From contig CALJMO010000016.1 in NCBI GenBank assembly GCA_937982065.1, positions 62,001 through 126,000 on the forward strand: a stretch of 64,000 nt of DNA. The letters are read 5' to 3'. Below the pieces are notes generated by a model. It did not search any database. It saw nothing but the letters and a program-made list of their open reading frames with translations, and was not told where the DNA came from. This document shows positions 26,755 to 34,855 of the stretch, piece after piece (position 1 is the first letter of the stretch; each line of letters opens with the position of its first letter). Origin of the DNA: an uncultured Collinsella sp. (GTDB lineage Bacteria; Actinomycetota; Coriobacteriia; Coriobacteriales; Coriobacteriaceae). The position numbers and the translations under genes were made by a program.

Positions 26755-26795
26755 GCCCGGGATTGCCATACAGCCATCCCGGGCAACTTTATAAT
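26755..26795 (+). promoter_or_regulatory. Probable thiD promoter with 9-bp dyad
   Basis: A perfect -10 TATAAT (26790-26795) lies 45 bases before thiD. A TTGCCA at 26763 is 21 bases upstream of it, which is longer than normal. A perfect 9-base inverted repeat, GCCCGGGAT (26755-26763) with ATCCCGGGC (26776-26784), occupies the same stretch and could be a regulator site. Confidence 0.5.
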
Positions 26796-26840
26796 GCAGG
26801 CAGAAGACCCATTTGAATCCGACCGAACAAGGGAGCGAAC

Positions 26841-27671
26841 ATGGATCGCAGTAAGGTACCCGCCGTTCTATCCATCGCAGGATCCGATTCCAGCGGTGGT
26901 GCCGGCATTCAGGCCGACATCAAGACCATCACGGCGCACCGCCTGTATGCCGAGACGGCCATCACAGCCATAACCGCACAAAACACCCTAGGCGTCACCG
27001 CCGTGCAGAACATCTCCCCAGATATTGTCGCGGCGCAGATCGATGCCGTTTTTGACGATATCCGCCCCAACGCCGTCAAGATTGGCATGGTTTCCTCTGC
27101 CGAGATTATCGATGTTATCGCCGACCGCCTGAGCGCTTGGAACGCGACAAACGTGGTAGTCGACCCCGTCATGGTAGCCACCTCGGGCGCACGGCTGATT
27201 GCCGAAGATGCCGCCGAGGCGCTCACCCGCCGCCTGTTCCCGCTAGCGACGGTTATCACGCCCAATATTCCCGAGGCCATGGCCCTGCTCGACTACGAGG
27301 TCGACTCCGAGCGCACGCAGCAAAATGCTGCCATGCTCCTCACCCGCCGCTTTGGTTGCGCATCCCTCGTTAAGGGCGGGCATCTTGTCAACGAGGCCAA
27401 CGATGTACTGGCCGAACCCGCGCCACTCGATGACGAGGGCAACCATCTTGGAGATCCACTCACCATGTGGTTCCGCCACAAGCGCATCGAGACCGACAAC
27501 ACGCACGGCACCGGATGCACGCTCTCGTCCGCCATCGCCTGCGCGCTGGCCCAGGGCATGGATCTTGCCGATGCCGTCAACGCCGGCAAGGCCTACCTGA
27601 CAGGCGCTCTGGCCGCCGGCCTGAACATGGGCAAAGGCTCCGGCCCCGTCAATCACATGTGGCAGTATTAA
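26841..27671 (+). CDS. thiD: Hydroxymethylpyrimidine / phosphomethylpyrimidine kinase
   Basis: 276 residues of the PfkB-like ribokinase fold. The N-terminus AVLSIAGSDSSGGAGIQAD and the C-terminal DTHGTGC-type motif (DNTHGTGCTLSSA, anion hole and catalytic Asp) are diagnostic. It phosphorylates HMP to HMP-PP in two steps, acting on the ThiC product made by the preceding gene. There is no fused ThiE or TenA domain. GGGAG lies upstream of ATG 26841. A separate promoter and a 181-base gap suggest it can be expressed apart from thiC. Confidence 0.93.
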   Translation: MDRSKVPAVLSIAGSDSSGGAGIQADIKTITAHRLYAETAITAITAQNTLGVTAVQNISPDIVAAQIDAVFDDIRPNAVKIGMVSSAEIIDVIADRLSAWNATNVVVDPVMVATSGARLIAEDAAEALTRRLFPLATVITPNIPEAMALLDYEVDSERTQQNAAMLLTRRFGCASLVKGGHLVNEANDVLAEPAPLDDEGNHLGDPLTMWFRHKRIETDNTHGTGCTLSSAIACALAQGMDLADAVNAGKAYLTGALAAGLNMGKGSGPVNHMWQY

Positions 27672-27687
27672 GATTTGCAGCCCAAAA

Positions 27688-27720
27688 CCACCGCAAAGGC
27701 GCCCGTCCCCTTTGCGGTGG
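27688..27720. terminator. Bidirectional terminator between thiD and the SGNH hydrolase gene
   Basis: A perfect 12-base stem (27688-27699 with 27709-27720) with a 9-base loop lies between convergent genes; TTTGG-type bases follow on the minus strand. Confidence 0.75.
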
Positions 27721-27732
27721 CTTGGGGTCGCG

Positions 27733-28392
27733 CTACTCTCCGAGCATCTCTTGGAGCTTGGCTGCCACGGCGTGACCCAGGCTCTCATGGCTTTCGGGCA
27801 TCATATGCAGATAGTCGATATCGCCCGGCTCGGCAAAGTCGGCGGCATTCAAAAAGTCGCAGCCAAACTGCTCGGCTACGTGCGCGTAGTATTCAGCAAA
27901 ATGCTCCGAGGCCTCGACGGAACGCTCGTCAAAATCGGTCATATATACATCGGCGATTTGCGGCTTGATCTTGATAGGTGCCATCAGCAGAATACGCGGG
28001 CAGGATGCGGCATTGGTCCAGGGAAATGCGCGCACCGCGCGAATCAGTGCCATGGTGCCACGGGCAATATCGGAGGCCGTCACACCAAAGACCGTCTTGC
28101 AATCGTTAGTTCCCAGCATAATAACGATCGCATCCAGCGGCTTATGGGCCTCGAGCAGCATCGGCAGCGCGCGGATGCCGTTAAGATTGGTGTCCAGATG
28201 GCACATGTCGTCGCGTACCGTCGTGCGGCCGTTGAGGCCTTCTTCAATTACATGCCAGCCCTCGCCTAAGTCACGTTGGGCCACGCCGCACCAGCGCACA
28301 TCCTGCGCATAGCGCACCGCGGTGCCGTCGCGCATGCCCGCCGGATCGTAACCATAGGTGTTGCTGTCGCCAAAGCATAGAACGTTTTTCAT
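27733..28392 (-). CDS. SGNH/GDSL-family hydrolase
   Basis: 219 residues. Block I GDSN holds the nucleophile Ser10, block III is LGTNDCK (Asn), and the C-terminal region DYLHMMPESHESLGHAV offers the catalytic histidine. There is no signal peptide, so it is cytosolic. Members act as esterases, lipases or carbohydrate deacetylases; the closest feel is the acylhydrolase group with an arylesterase-like GDSNTYGY start. The substrate is unknown. It sits alone between thiD and the PARG-like gene. Confidence 0.87.
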   Translation of the reverse strand: MKNVLCFGDSNTYGYDPAGMRDGTAVRYAQDVRWCGVAQRDLGEGWHVIEEGLNGRTTVRDDMCHLDTNLNGIRALPMLLEAHKPLDAIVIMLGTNDCKTVFGVTASDIARGTMALIRAVRAFPWTNAASCPRILLMAPIKIKPQIADVYMTDFDERSVEASEHFAEYYAHVAEQFGCDFLNAADFAEPGDIDYLHMMPESHESLGHAVAAKLQEMLGE

Positions 28393-28470
28393 CGTAAGCC
28401 CCTCGCTCAGTAAAAAGCCGACGGAAGCAGCCTCTCCCGCCGGCTCGACCTATCTGTCAGCACGTACCAA

Positions 28471-29586
28471 TTACAGGTACTTGCGCCAATCGTCCTCGTC
28501 CTCATCATCCTCGGTAGCAGCCTGGGTCTGCTCGGCGGCGCGAGCTGCCGCAGCGCGAGCGGCAACCTGGGCATAGGACTCCTCGTTGCGCTCGGGGAAG
28601 TTTGCCAGCACGTGCTCGAACTTGGCAAAATCCTCATCCCAGCGCGTAGAAGGCACGGCAAAGAAGACTTGCTTGACCTTAAAGTCGCCCGACGCGAGCT
28701 CCTTGCGGAAGAGCTCGGCCACGGCCTCGGCGTCAAAGCCGTTGTTGTCGCAGCCCCAAGCGCCCAGCACGAGCTTCTCGCGACCCAGCTCGTCGCAGAT
28801 GGCAAGCACAAAGCGAATGCGGTCGCGCAGGGCATCCAGCAGAGCATCGTCGCTCACGCGATACTCCTGGCGGGCGCGCTTAACGTTGGGCGCGGCGGCC
28901 ACGATCACGTCGGCGTATGCATGCACGTGGTTGCGGTCGAAGCGCACCGCAGGCACCACTAGGGCGCGGTTACGATAGAGCTCGCAGTTGATGTTGCGGC
29001 GACGGTTCTCGCCGTACCATTTGCGCTGCTTATCGAGAACGTTGTACAGATACGAATCGGCGCACAGTGTGGCCTCTTGGCCCAGATAACCCTGAATATA
29101 GCCACCGCCCGGGTTGGTGAACGAGGCAAAGGCGAGCACGGCCATGTCGCAGAACTGCGCATAGCCACGACCGTTGTCCAAGATGGCCTGCGTGGCGGAG
29201 GCATCGAGCACGGTGACCTCAGGCAGGGACGCAGCAGGCTCCTCAGCAGGCGCGGACTCAGCTTCGGCGATTTCCTCGGCAGGCTCCTCGACGGGCTCAG
29301 GAGCTGCCTCGACCTCGGCAGCCTCCGCGCCCTCGACGTCCTCGGCAACCTGTTCTTCGGTGGCCACAGCACTCTGAACCTTGGCCTTCATCGCCGCGAC
29401 AAAGCCGGCAGGCATACCGTCAAACTCGCGAACACCGGCAAGCGAACGCTCGATATCCTTGGCGCACGCTTCGGACACAGTTGCCACGTGACGCTCGGCG
29501 GCCTTGGCACGGGCCTCGCGCTTGGGATTGGGCTGACCCGCTCGGTTGGACCTGCGGTTACGGTTCCTGTTGTCGACGTCTGCCAT
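28471..29586 (-). CDS. TIGR02452 family (microbial PARG-like) protein
   Basis: 371 residues. The C-terminal 240 residues match the TIGR02452 macrodomain-like group related to poly(ADP-ribose) glycohydrolase, with FTNPGGGYIQGYLGQEATLC (GGG at 160-162) and LGAWGCDNNGF. The usual PARG signature is GGG-x7-QEE; here it reads QEA, so the second glutamate, the catalytic acid, is Ala172. Residues 1-130 are basic, then Ala/Glu/Pro-rich and probably disordered. A role in ADP-ribose metabolism is inferred from family only and may be binding rather than hydrolysis. Confidence 0.78.
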   Translation of the reverse strand: MADVDNRNRNRRSNRAGQPNPKREARAKAAERHVATVSEACAKDIERSLAGVREFDGMPAGFVAAMKAKVQSAVATEEQVAEDVEGAEAAEVEAAPEPVEEPAEEIAEAESAPAEEPAASLPEVTVLDASATQAILDNGRGYAQFCDMAVLAFASFTNPGGGYIQGYLGQEATLCADSYLYNVLDKQRKWYGENRRRNINCELYRNRALVVPAVRFDRNHVHAYADVIVAAAPNVKRARQEYRVSDDALLDALRDRIRFVLAICDELGREKLVLGAWGCDNNGFDAEAVAELFRKELASGDFKVKQVFFAVPSTRWDEDFAKFEHVLANFPERNEESYAQVAARAAAARAAEQTQAATEDDEDEDDWRKYL

Positions 29587-29658
29587 ACGTGGCCACCTTT
29601 CCTGTCGCTGCCGCTATCGGCTTTTTCCCATCCATGATACCCCGCCGCGCACAAAAAA

Positions 29659-29678
29659 GACGGCCCCGAAGGACCGCC
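29659..29678 (-). terminator. Terminator of the BI-1 family gene
   Basis: A short GC stem with a TTCG tetraloop (minus-strand GGTCC-TTCG-GGGCC core) is followed by TTTTTTG. It lies about 50 bases beyond the BI-1 stop codon. Confidence 0.75.
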
Positions 29679-29727
29679 TTTCGCATCGTTTTACCGTGTC
29701 CGGCAGGAAGCGTCGCAATGCCGCGCT

Positions 29728-30423
29728 TTAATCGCGACGGCCGAGGATGTTCAAAATGCGCAAAAACACGTTGATAATATCCACGAACAGGTTAGAGGCC
29801 ATAAGCACGGCATTGGGCAGTGTGGGCGGCACCGTCGTGGCAACATAGGTGTCATAGCCAATAAACCCGGCGAACACCACGATCACGATCAGGTCGGTGA
29901 TGGTCTGCGAGACGCCCATGAACATCAGCACGATCTCAACCAGAATAGTTGCGAGCAGAATGCCAAAACCGATGCCATATACGCGCTGGAAAAACTTGGG
30001 GAACGTCACGCCCAAGGCGCCAAAGACAAAGGTGATGGCGGCCGTGGCGATAAAGGCAGTGTTGATGGTGGGCAGGTCGTAGTTGGCAAGGCCAAACGAC
30101 GCGGTCAGGCCAAAGGTACTCGCAAAGATTACGTAGCCCACAAGGGACAGGCCCACGGACTGCTTGCTGGCGGCGGCCGACATCATGACCATGCCGACGA
30201 TGGTCAAAATAAACGAGCCAAAGACCAGCGGCAGGGCGGCGCCGCTCATCATCATGCGCGCAAACGACATGGTGCTCGTAAAGTAGGCGCCGGCGCCCAT
30301 GGCGCAAAAGCCCAAGAAGATCAGGGCAGACATGGCGAGATTGTACGCGCGCGGCGACATCTCCTTGGCGCGGCTTGCGCCGCTCTCGACGGGGCCGTTC
30401 TGATAGCCCTGGATATCGTTCAT
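29728..30423 (-). CDS. Bax inhibitor-1 / YccA family membrane protein
   Basis: 231 residues with seven hydrophobic segments starting at about residue 30. The C-terminus NLFVDIINVFLRILNILGRRD contains the acidic residue of the BI-1 pore region and the characteristic final helix. The family comprises pH-sensitive calcium leak channels; bacterial members modulate membrane protein quality control. The N-terminus (about 25 residues) is polar. GAAAGGA precedes ATG 30423. Its regulation is not visible. Confidence 0.9.
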   Translation of the reverse strand: MNDIQGYQNGPVESGASRAKEMSPRAYNLAMSALIFLGFCAMGAGAYFTSTMSFARMMMSGAALPLVFGSFILTIVGMVMMSAAASKQSVGLSLVGYVIFASTFGLTASFGLANYDLPTINTAFIATAAITFVFGALGVTFPKFFQRVYGIGFGILLATILVEIVLMFMGVSQTITDLIVIVVFAGFIGYDTYVATTVPPTLPNAVLMASNLFVDIINVFLRILNILGRRD

Positions 30424-30502
30424 AGGTTCGTCCTTTCAAAAAGCGCACGACAGCGCCGTAGGTGACAAGATTCCTGCCATTGTACCCGAATGCCGCACGT
30501 CC

Positions 30503-30841
30503 TTACCTACGGCGCTCGCCCTCAAGCGTACGATCAAAGGCCCAGACCCACCAACGCATCACGTGTGCCTGCGAGCCGTCTGCCCGCTCGCGCGTCTGGT
30601 CCTCCAGATACAACTCGGTCGCGTGCCCGCCAAAACGCACCTTATATGTTGCCGTACGGATGCCGTAGACCATCAGGCCAAACCCGGTGGTCGAGATAAT
30701 TTCGTCGATCGTAAAACAACGGCCGTCGACCCAGCAGACGGTGACCGGCACGACCTGTCCGCCCGCGAGGATGCGGGCCACGACGTCCACATACTGCTTG
30801 TGCACGCGCCGAGTTTTGCCGTCTGTCTGTCGATATTCCAT
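30503..30841 (-). CDS. Hypothetical protein, 112 residues
   Basis: A soluble, Arg- and Trp-containing protein of an unrecognised family. It begins MEYRQTDGKTRRVHKQYVDVV and has a beta-rich middle (TVCWVDGRCFTIDEI, FGLMVYGIRTATYKVRF) and a C-terminal WWVWAFD. AGGAGG lies immediately before ATG 30841, unusually close; an in-frame ATG at 30862 lacks a site. The composition and codon use are like genuine neighbours. It ends 79 bases upstream of the BI-1 start on the same strand, so it may be co-transcribed. Confidence 0.65.
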   Translation of the reverse strand: MEYRQTDGKTRRVHKQYVDVVARILAGGQVVPVTVCWVDGRCFTIDEIISTTGFGLMVYGIRTATYKVRFGGHATELYLEDQTRERADGSQAHVMRWWVWAFDRTLEGERRR

Positions 30842-31091
30842 GCCTCCTATTATCGAACGCATGTTTGTATGTTGTAAAGCGAACAGACTGTGGTTTTGGA
30901 GTGTCGTAGTAATCGCACGTGTCCGCATGGCGTGTTAGCAAAAAGAACACCCGCGGTCAACAGGGCTAATATTCAATTTTAGTGCCAAAAAGTCCACTTC
31001 TCCCATCAGAACTCGGTAAAGAGACCCGCAGGAGGTGATACGATTTATCATGTTTTTGTAACGTGTCTGCAAACTTCGAGAAAGCCCATAT

Positions 31092-32141
31092 ATGGACGTA
31101 ACGTTCTCAACCTTCCTCGGCCAAATTGTGTCGAACCCAGTCCTTGCCGTCACCGTGATCCTCGCGTTGGGTGCCATCTTCGTCAATGGATGGACCGACG
31201 CGCCCAACGCCATCGCGACCTGCGTCACTACGCGTTGCATGCCCGCCCGCGCCGCCATTCTCATGAGCGCCGCATTCAACTTCCTCGGCGTGCTCATCAT
31301 GACGCACTTTAACGCGAGCGTCGCCAACACCATCTCACATATCGTCGACTTTGGCGGAAACAGCACCATGGCGCTCGCCTGCCTATGCGCGGCGCTGTTC
31401 TCCATCGTCGTCTACGGCGCCACAGCGTCGCGTTTTGGCATCCCCACCTCGCAAAGCCACAGCCTTATCGCCGGCCTGACCGGTGCCGCCATCGCCCTCG
31501 GCGGTGCGAGCAGCGTCAACGTCCACGAGTGGATGAAGGTCATCTACGGCCTGGCGCTCTCCATCGGCCTGGGCTTTGTCATGGGCTGGGTCCTGTGCAA
31601 GCTCGTCTCGATTCTTTTCGCCGCCGCCAACAGGCGACGTGCCAATGTCTTCTTTAAATACGCTCAGATCGCGAGCGCTGCGGCCATGAGCTTTATGCAC
31701 GGCGCGCAGGATGGACAGAAGTTCATCGGCGTGCTCTTTTTAGGCGTGGCCTTTGCCAGCGGCCAGACGAGCGTCGGCGATGCAGGCATCCCCATCTGGA
31801 TTATGCTGCTGTGCTCGGCCACTATGGGTATCGGCACCAGCGTGGGCGGCGAGCGCATCATCAAGTCCGTCGGCCAGAGCATGGTCAAGCTCGAAAAGTA
31901 TCAGGGCTTCTCCGCCGACCTGGCGGGCGCCGCAAACCTGCTGCTTGCCACCCTTACCGGCATCCCCGTGTCCTCCACACACATCAAGACCTGCGCCATC
32001 ATGGGCGTCGGTGCCGTCAAGCGCCTCTCAGCCATCAACTTCGGCGTCGTCAAAGACATGATGTTCACCTGGTTCTTCACCTTCCCCGCCTGCGGACTCA
32101 TCAGCTTTGTCATGGCCAAGCTGTTCATGATGTTCCTCTAG
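31092..32141 (+). CDS. PiT-family inorganic phosphate transporter
   Basis: 349 residues, about ten membrane segments. The two Pit signatures are present: GWTDAPNAIATCVTTR near the N-terminus and FMHGAQDGQKFIGV near residue 200, forming the inverted repeat of the transporter, with PTSQSHSLIAGL and PVSSTHIKT as the hairpin motifs. It imports phosphate coupled to protons or sodium at low affinity. It pairs with the following DUF47 gene, a conserved partnership. The ribosome site is weak. Confidence 0.92.
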   Translation: MDVTFSTFLGQIVSNPVLAVTVILALGAIFVNGWTDAPNAIATCVTTRCMPARAAILMSAAFNFLGVLIMTHFNASVANTISHIVDFGGNSTMALACLCAALFSIVVYGATASRFGIPTSQSHSLIAGLTGAAIALGGASSVNVHEWMKVIYGLALSIGLGFVMGWVLCKLVSILFAAANRRRANVFFKYAQIASAAAMSFMHGAQDGQKFIGVLFLGVAFASGQTSVGDAGIPIWIMLLCSATMGIGTSVGGERIIKSVGQSMVKLEKYQGFSADLAGAANLLLATLTGIPVSSTHIKTCAIMGVGAVKRLSAINFGVVKDMMFTWFFTFPACGLISFVMAKLFMMFL

Positions 32142-32208
32142 TCAAACCGAACGTCCATCCGGACCGCATTACTTCGCCCACCCGTCTTCGCCTCGAAAGG
32201 ACCCACCC

Positions 32209-32832
32209 ATGGCAAAGAAACCCGATTCGTTCTACTTTGATAACTACGTTGCCTGCGCCGACCTCGCCGTTCAGGCAGCCGAGCTGCTCACCAAGATTTT
32301 TGAGAACTTTGACCCCGCGCAGATCCACGACATGCTCGATAAGATGCATGCGATTGAGCATGCGGCAGACAAGAAGCACCACGAGCTCGAAGACGCCTTG
32401 CTCACCGCCTTTATCACCCCGCTCGAGCGCGAGGATCTGGATCTGATGAGCTGCTCACTCGACACCGTGCTCGACCGCATCGAGGGCGTCGTGCAGCGCG
32501 TCTACTTCACCAACATCCAGAGCATCCATCCCGACGCCATCGTCATCGCTCACAAGGTGACTGACGCCTGCCGCGCCATGAAAGACCTGATGGTCGAGCT
32601 GCCCAACTACCGCAAGTCCAAGACCCTGCGCGAACTCGTCATCCAGATCAACACCATCGAGTCCGAAGCCGACGAGCTCTATATCAACGCCATGCGCAAC
32701 CTGCACGTTAACGGCAAGGACCCGCTCGAGGTCATCGCCTGGCGTGACGTGTACGCCTTCCTGGAGTACTGCGCTGACTGCTGTGAGAATGTGGCCGATG
32801 TTGTGGATTCGATTGTCATGAAGAACAGTTAA
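32209..32832 (+). CDS. DUF47 / PhoU-like accessory protein of the PiT transporter
   Basis: 207 residues, all alpha-helical, of the DUF47 (TIGR00153) family. Conserved acidic clusters include IEHAADKKHHEL and NTIESEADELY, resembling the metal-binding PhoU motifs. Family members adjoin pit genes and are thought to control them. GAAAGG precedes ATG 32209, 67 bases after the transporter stop, so the pair form an operon. A large inverted repeat follows directly. Confidence 0.88.
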   Translation: MAKKPDSFYFDNYVACADLAVQAAELLTKIFENFDPAQIHDMLDKMHAIEHAADKKHHELEDALLTAFITPLEREDLDLMSCSLDTVLDRIEGVVQRVYFTNIQSIHPDAIVIAHKVTDACRAMKDLMVELPNYRKSKTLRELVIQINTIESEADELYINAMRNLHVNGKDPLEVIAWRDVYAFLEYCADCCENVADVVDSIVMKNS

Positions 32833-32833
32833 T

Positions 32834-32951
32834 TGGGGGTACATGTCCCGGCGGTCGCGGGCCCGACCACTGATAACCTTTTTCACTCCGGCTGCAAGCA
32901 GAGTCGTTCAAAAGGTTATCTGTGGTCGGGCCCGCTCCCTTATGTACCACC
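32834..32951. repeat. Long inverted repeat downstream of the PiT operon
   Basis: 26-base arms with one mismatch (32857-32882 and 32910-32935), rich in GGGCCCGACCAC, flank a 27-base loop. An outer pairing of GGGGGTACAT (32834-32843) with ATGTACCACC (32942-32951) extends it. It lies 2 bases after the DUF47 stop codon and may serve as a terminator, but no T-run follows. Confidence 0.88.
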
Positions 32952-33118
32952 ATTGGAACTTTGGCTGATAGGTTTAGCGCAATGGGGGGTTTGGCTGAAG
33001 GGACCTTTGGTATCCGTTCGGACACTTTGGCCCTCGATGAGCGTTTGGCTGATTGCTGCTTTGGGTACTGTTTGGGTTACTTTGGGTTTGTTTGATTTTT
33101 AATTGTTGGAGGGCTTGT

Positions 33119-33649
33119 ATGTCTTATTTGGATCTGGCTCGGGGTCGGTATTCTTGTCGTGAGTTTGAAGATCGGGCTGTAGAGCAAGCTGTTGTGGATG
33201 CCATTGTTGAGGCTGGGCGTATTGCTCCTTCTGCTTGTAATAACCATCCAACCCGTGTGATGGTGTTGGATACGCCTGAGCTTCTGGAGAAGGCTGCTGC
33301 ATGTCAGCCTCGGTTTGCTCGTGATGGGTCTATCTTTGGCGCTCCGCTTATCTTCCTTATTTGCAGCGTTACCGATGATGCTTGGGTGCGCCCGTATGAT
33401 CAGATGAATTCCAGCGAAATCGATACATCCATCGTTTGCGATCAGATGATGATGGAGGCCACCGAGCAGGGCCTGGGAACGTGCTGGGTATGCCATTTTA
33501 AGCCAGAGGTGGCACAGGAGCAGTTCAATCTGCCCAAGGGCGTTTATCCCTATCACATGCTCGTCTGTGGCTATCCTGCCGACCACATCGCCGACCCCGA
33601 GCATCGCGAGGCCCGTACCATTCCCCTCCCCAACTTCCTCCTCAAGTAG
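33119..33649 (+). CDS. Nitroreductase-family protein
   Basis: 176 residues of the FMN-dependent nitroreductase fold. The N-terminal RYSCREFEDRAVE is the FMN phosphate region, followed by IAPSACNNHPTRVMV and a C-terminal GTCWVCHF-type segment. Partner substrate is unknown; members reduce nitro compounds, quinones or flavins. GGAGGG precedes ATG 33119; the frame is open to 33053 but unsupported. The first 80 codons are rich in T-ending codons, in contrast to the C/G-ending later ones and to neighbouring genes. Confidence 0.88.
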   Translation: MSYLDLARGRYSCREFEDRAVEQAVVDAIVEAGRIAPSACNNHPTRVMVLDTPELLEKAAACQPRFARDGSIFGAPLIFLICSVTDDAWVRPYDQMNSSEIDTSIVCDQMMMEATEQGLGTCWVCHFKPEVAQEQFNLPKGVYPYHMLVCGYPADHIADPEHREARTIPLPNFLLK

Positions 33650-33763
33650 TTTTTTGGCACATGCCCTAAAACCTACCTTTTACCGCTCACCCATTCGCCG
33701 AGTTCTGCGCCACAATGTGCAGGGCTCGGTTTTTTATGTTGCGCGCCCCTGCACAGTCATAAA

Positions 33764-33790
33764 AAAGGACCCGCAAGCTGCGGGTCCTTT
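33764..33790. terminator. Bidirectional terminator between the nitroreductase gene and divIVA
   Basis: A perfect 12-base stem (33764-33775 with 33779-33790) is followed by TTTTTT on the minus strand (divIVA side) and TTTCTAGG on the plus strand. Confidence 0.88.
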
Positions 33791-33816
33791 CTAGGCACTA
33801 AATTGTAGGCCGAATG

Positions 33817-34491
33817 TTAGTCCAGGTCGTCGGCAGCAAAGTTGTCGATCGGGGCGAAGGGATCGGCCACGGGGACAACCGGGTCAGCGACGGGCAGCGG
33901 CTCGGCGGGAACAGTCACTGCAGGAGAAGCGGCAGAACCGACCGGCGTGGAGGCCATCAGATCGGCCGGGAAGGAATTCTGGGCATCGTCCATGAAGTGC
34001 TGGATGAGCTTGAGATACTCTGCCTTGAACTCCTCACGGGAAGCCTTGAGACGATCGATCTCCTCGAGCTCGGCCTGCTTCTCGGTCAGAGCCTGGCGGA
34101 TAACCTCGCGGGCCTTGGCGTCAGCCTCGTTGCGGATACGCTCAGCGTTCTCGTTGGCATCGTTGACGATGGTCTCAGCGGTCTGCTGGGCAGCGATCAG
34201 GGCAGCGGAAATCTGGCGCTCCTGAGCGGAGAAGTCAGGGGCGGGAGCAGCCACGGGGGCGGCAGGAACGGCCTGGGCGGTGGCATCCTGAGCTTGGGCA
34301 AGCTGAGCCTGCGCATCGGCAAGCTGCTGCTCGGTAGCAGTCAGACGACCCTTAAGGTCGACGATCTTAGCGAGCATAGCGTCAACCTCGGAGGACAGCG
34401 TCTCCAAGAAGACGTCGACCTCAGCAGGATCGTAGCCACGCTTGGCCTCAGAGAAAGTCTGAGCCTGGATGTCTGCAGGGGTAATAGCCAT
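33817..34491 (-). CDS. divIVA: DivIVA-domain protein
   Basis: 224 residues. The N-terminus MAITPADIQAQTFSEAKRGYDP is the lipid-binding DivIVA domain, followed by coiled-coil segments (about 30-75 and 110-160) and a Pro/Ala/Val-rich C-terminal tail. DivIVA proteins sense membrane curvature at poles and septa and recruit partners; in Actinobacteria they organise polar growth. It is the last gene of the ylm-like segment yggS-sepF-yggT-divIVA. GAGACTT lies upstream; the start is clear from homology. Confidence 0.9.
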   Translation of the reverse strand: MAITPADIQAQTFSEAKRGYDPAEVDVFLETLSSEVDAMLAKIVDLKGRLTATEQQLADAQAQLAQAQDATAQAVPAAPVAAPAPDFSAQERQISAALIAAQQTAETIVNDANENAERIRNEADAKAREVIRQALTEKQAELEEIDRLKASREEFKAEYLKLIQHFMDDAQNSFPADLMASTPVGSAASPAVTVPAEPLPVADPVVPVADPFAPIDNFAADDLD

Positions 34492-34552
34492 AACAAGTCT
34501 CCTTTTTCATCGCCTCGGCGCTACACGCCCGACGTAAGTTACTAAGTCAGTT

Positions 34553-34834
34553 CTACACGAGTATACCTATAAGAAGCTGCAGAACCAGCCTCTGCACCAA
34601 CTGCAACGCAATAATCGCAACGACCGGCGAAAAATCGATACCGCCCATCGGCGGGATGAAACGACGGAACAGGTTGAGCCACGGACCGCACACGCTATCA
34701 AGCACCGCGGCAATATCCTGAAGCAAACCACCCTGCTTCATGGGAATCCACGTCATAAAGCAGTAGACGACAATGAGCGTGGAATAGAAGTTGAACAGCG
34801 TGTTGACCAGCTGGACGATAGTGTAGATGTTGAT
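34553..34834 (-). CDS. YggT-family membrane protein, non-canonical ATC start
   Basis: 93 residues in the YggT/YlmG family: two hydrophobic segments around NTLFNFYSTLIVVYCFMTW and the conserved PWLNLFRRFIPPMGGIDFSPVVAI. Homology runs upstream of the first Met codon at 34756 to near INIYTIVQLVN, yet no ATG, GTG or TTG exists between the sepF stop codon and that Met. GAGGAG lies six bases before an ATC codon (34834), with an ATT two codons earlier. I therefore infer an ATC start. The frame is the same as sepF, separated by its TAA and seven codons. Membrane proteins of this family associate with division. Confidence 0.8.
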   Translation of the reverse strand: MNIYTIVQLVNTLFNFYSTLIVVYCFMTWIPMKQGGLLQDIAAVLDSVCGPWLNLFRRFIPPMGGIDFSPVVAIIALQLVQRLVLQLLIGILV

Positions 34835-34855
34835 GGGAATCTCCTCGTCTTGTCT

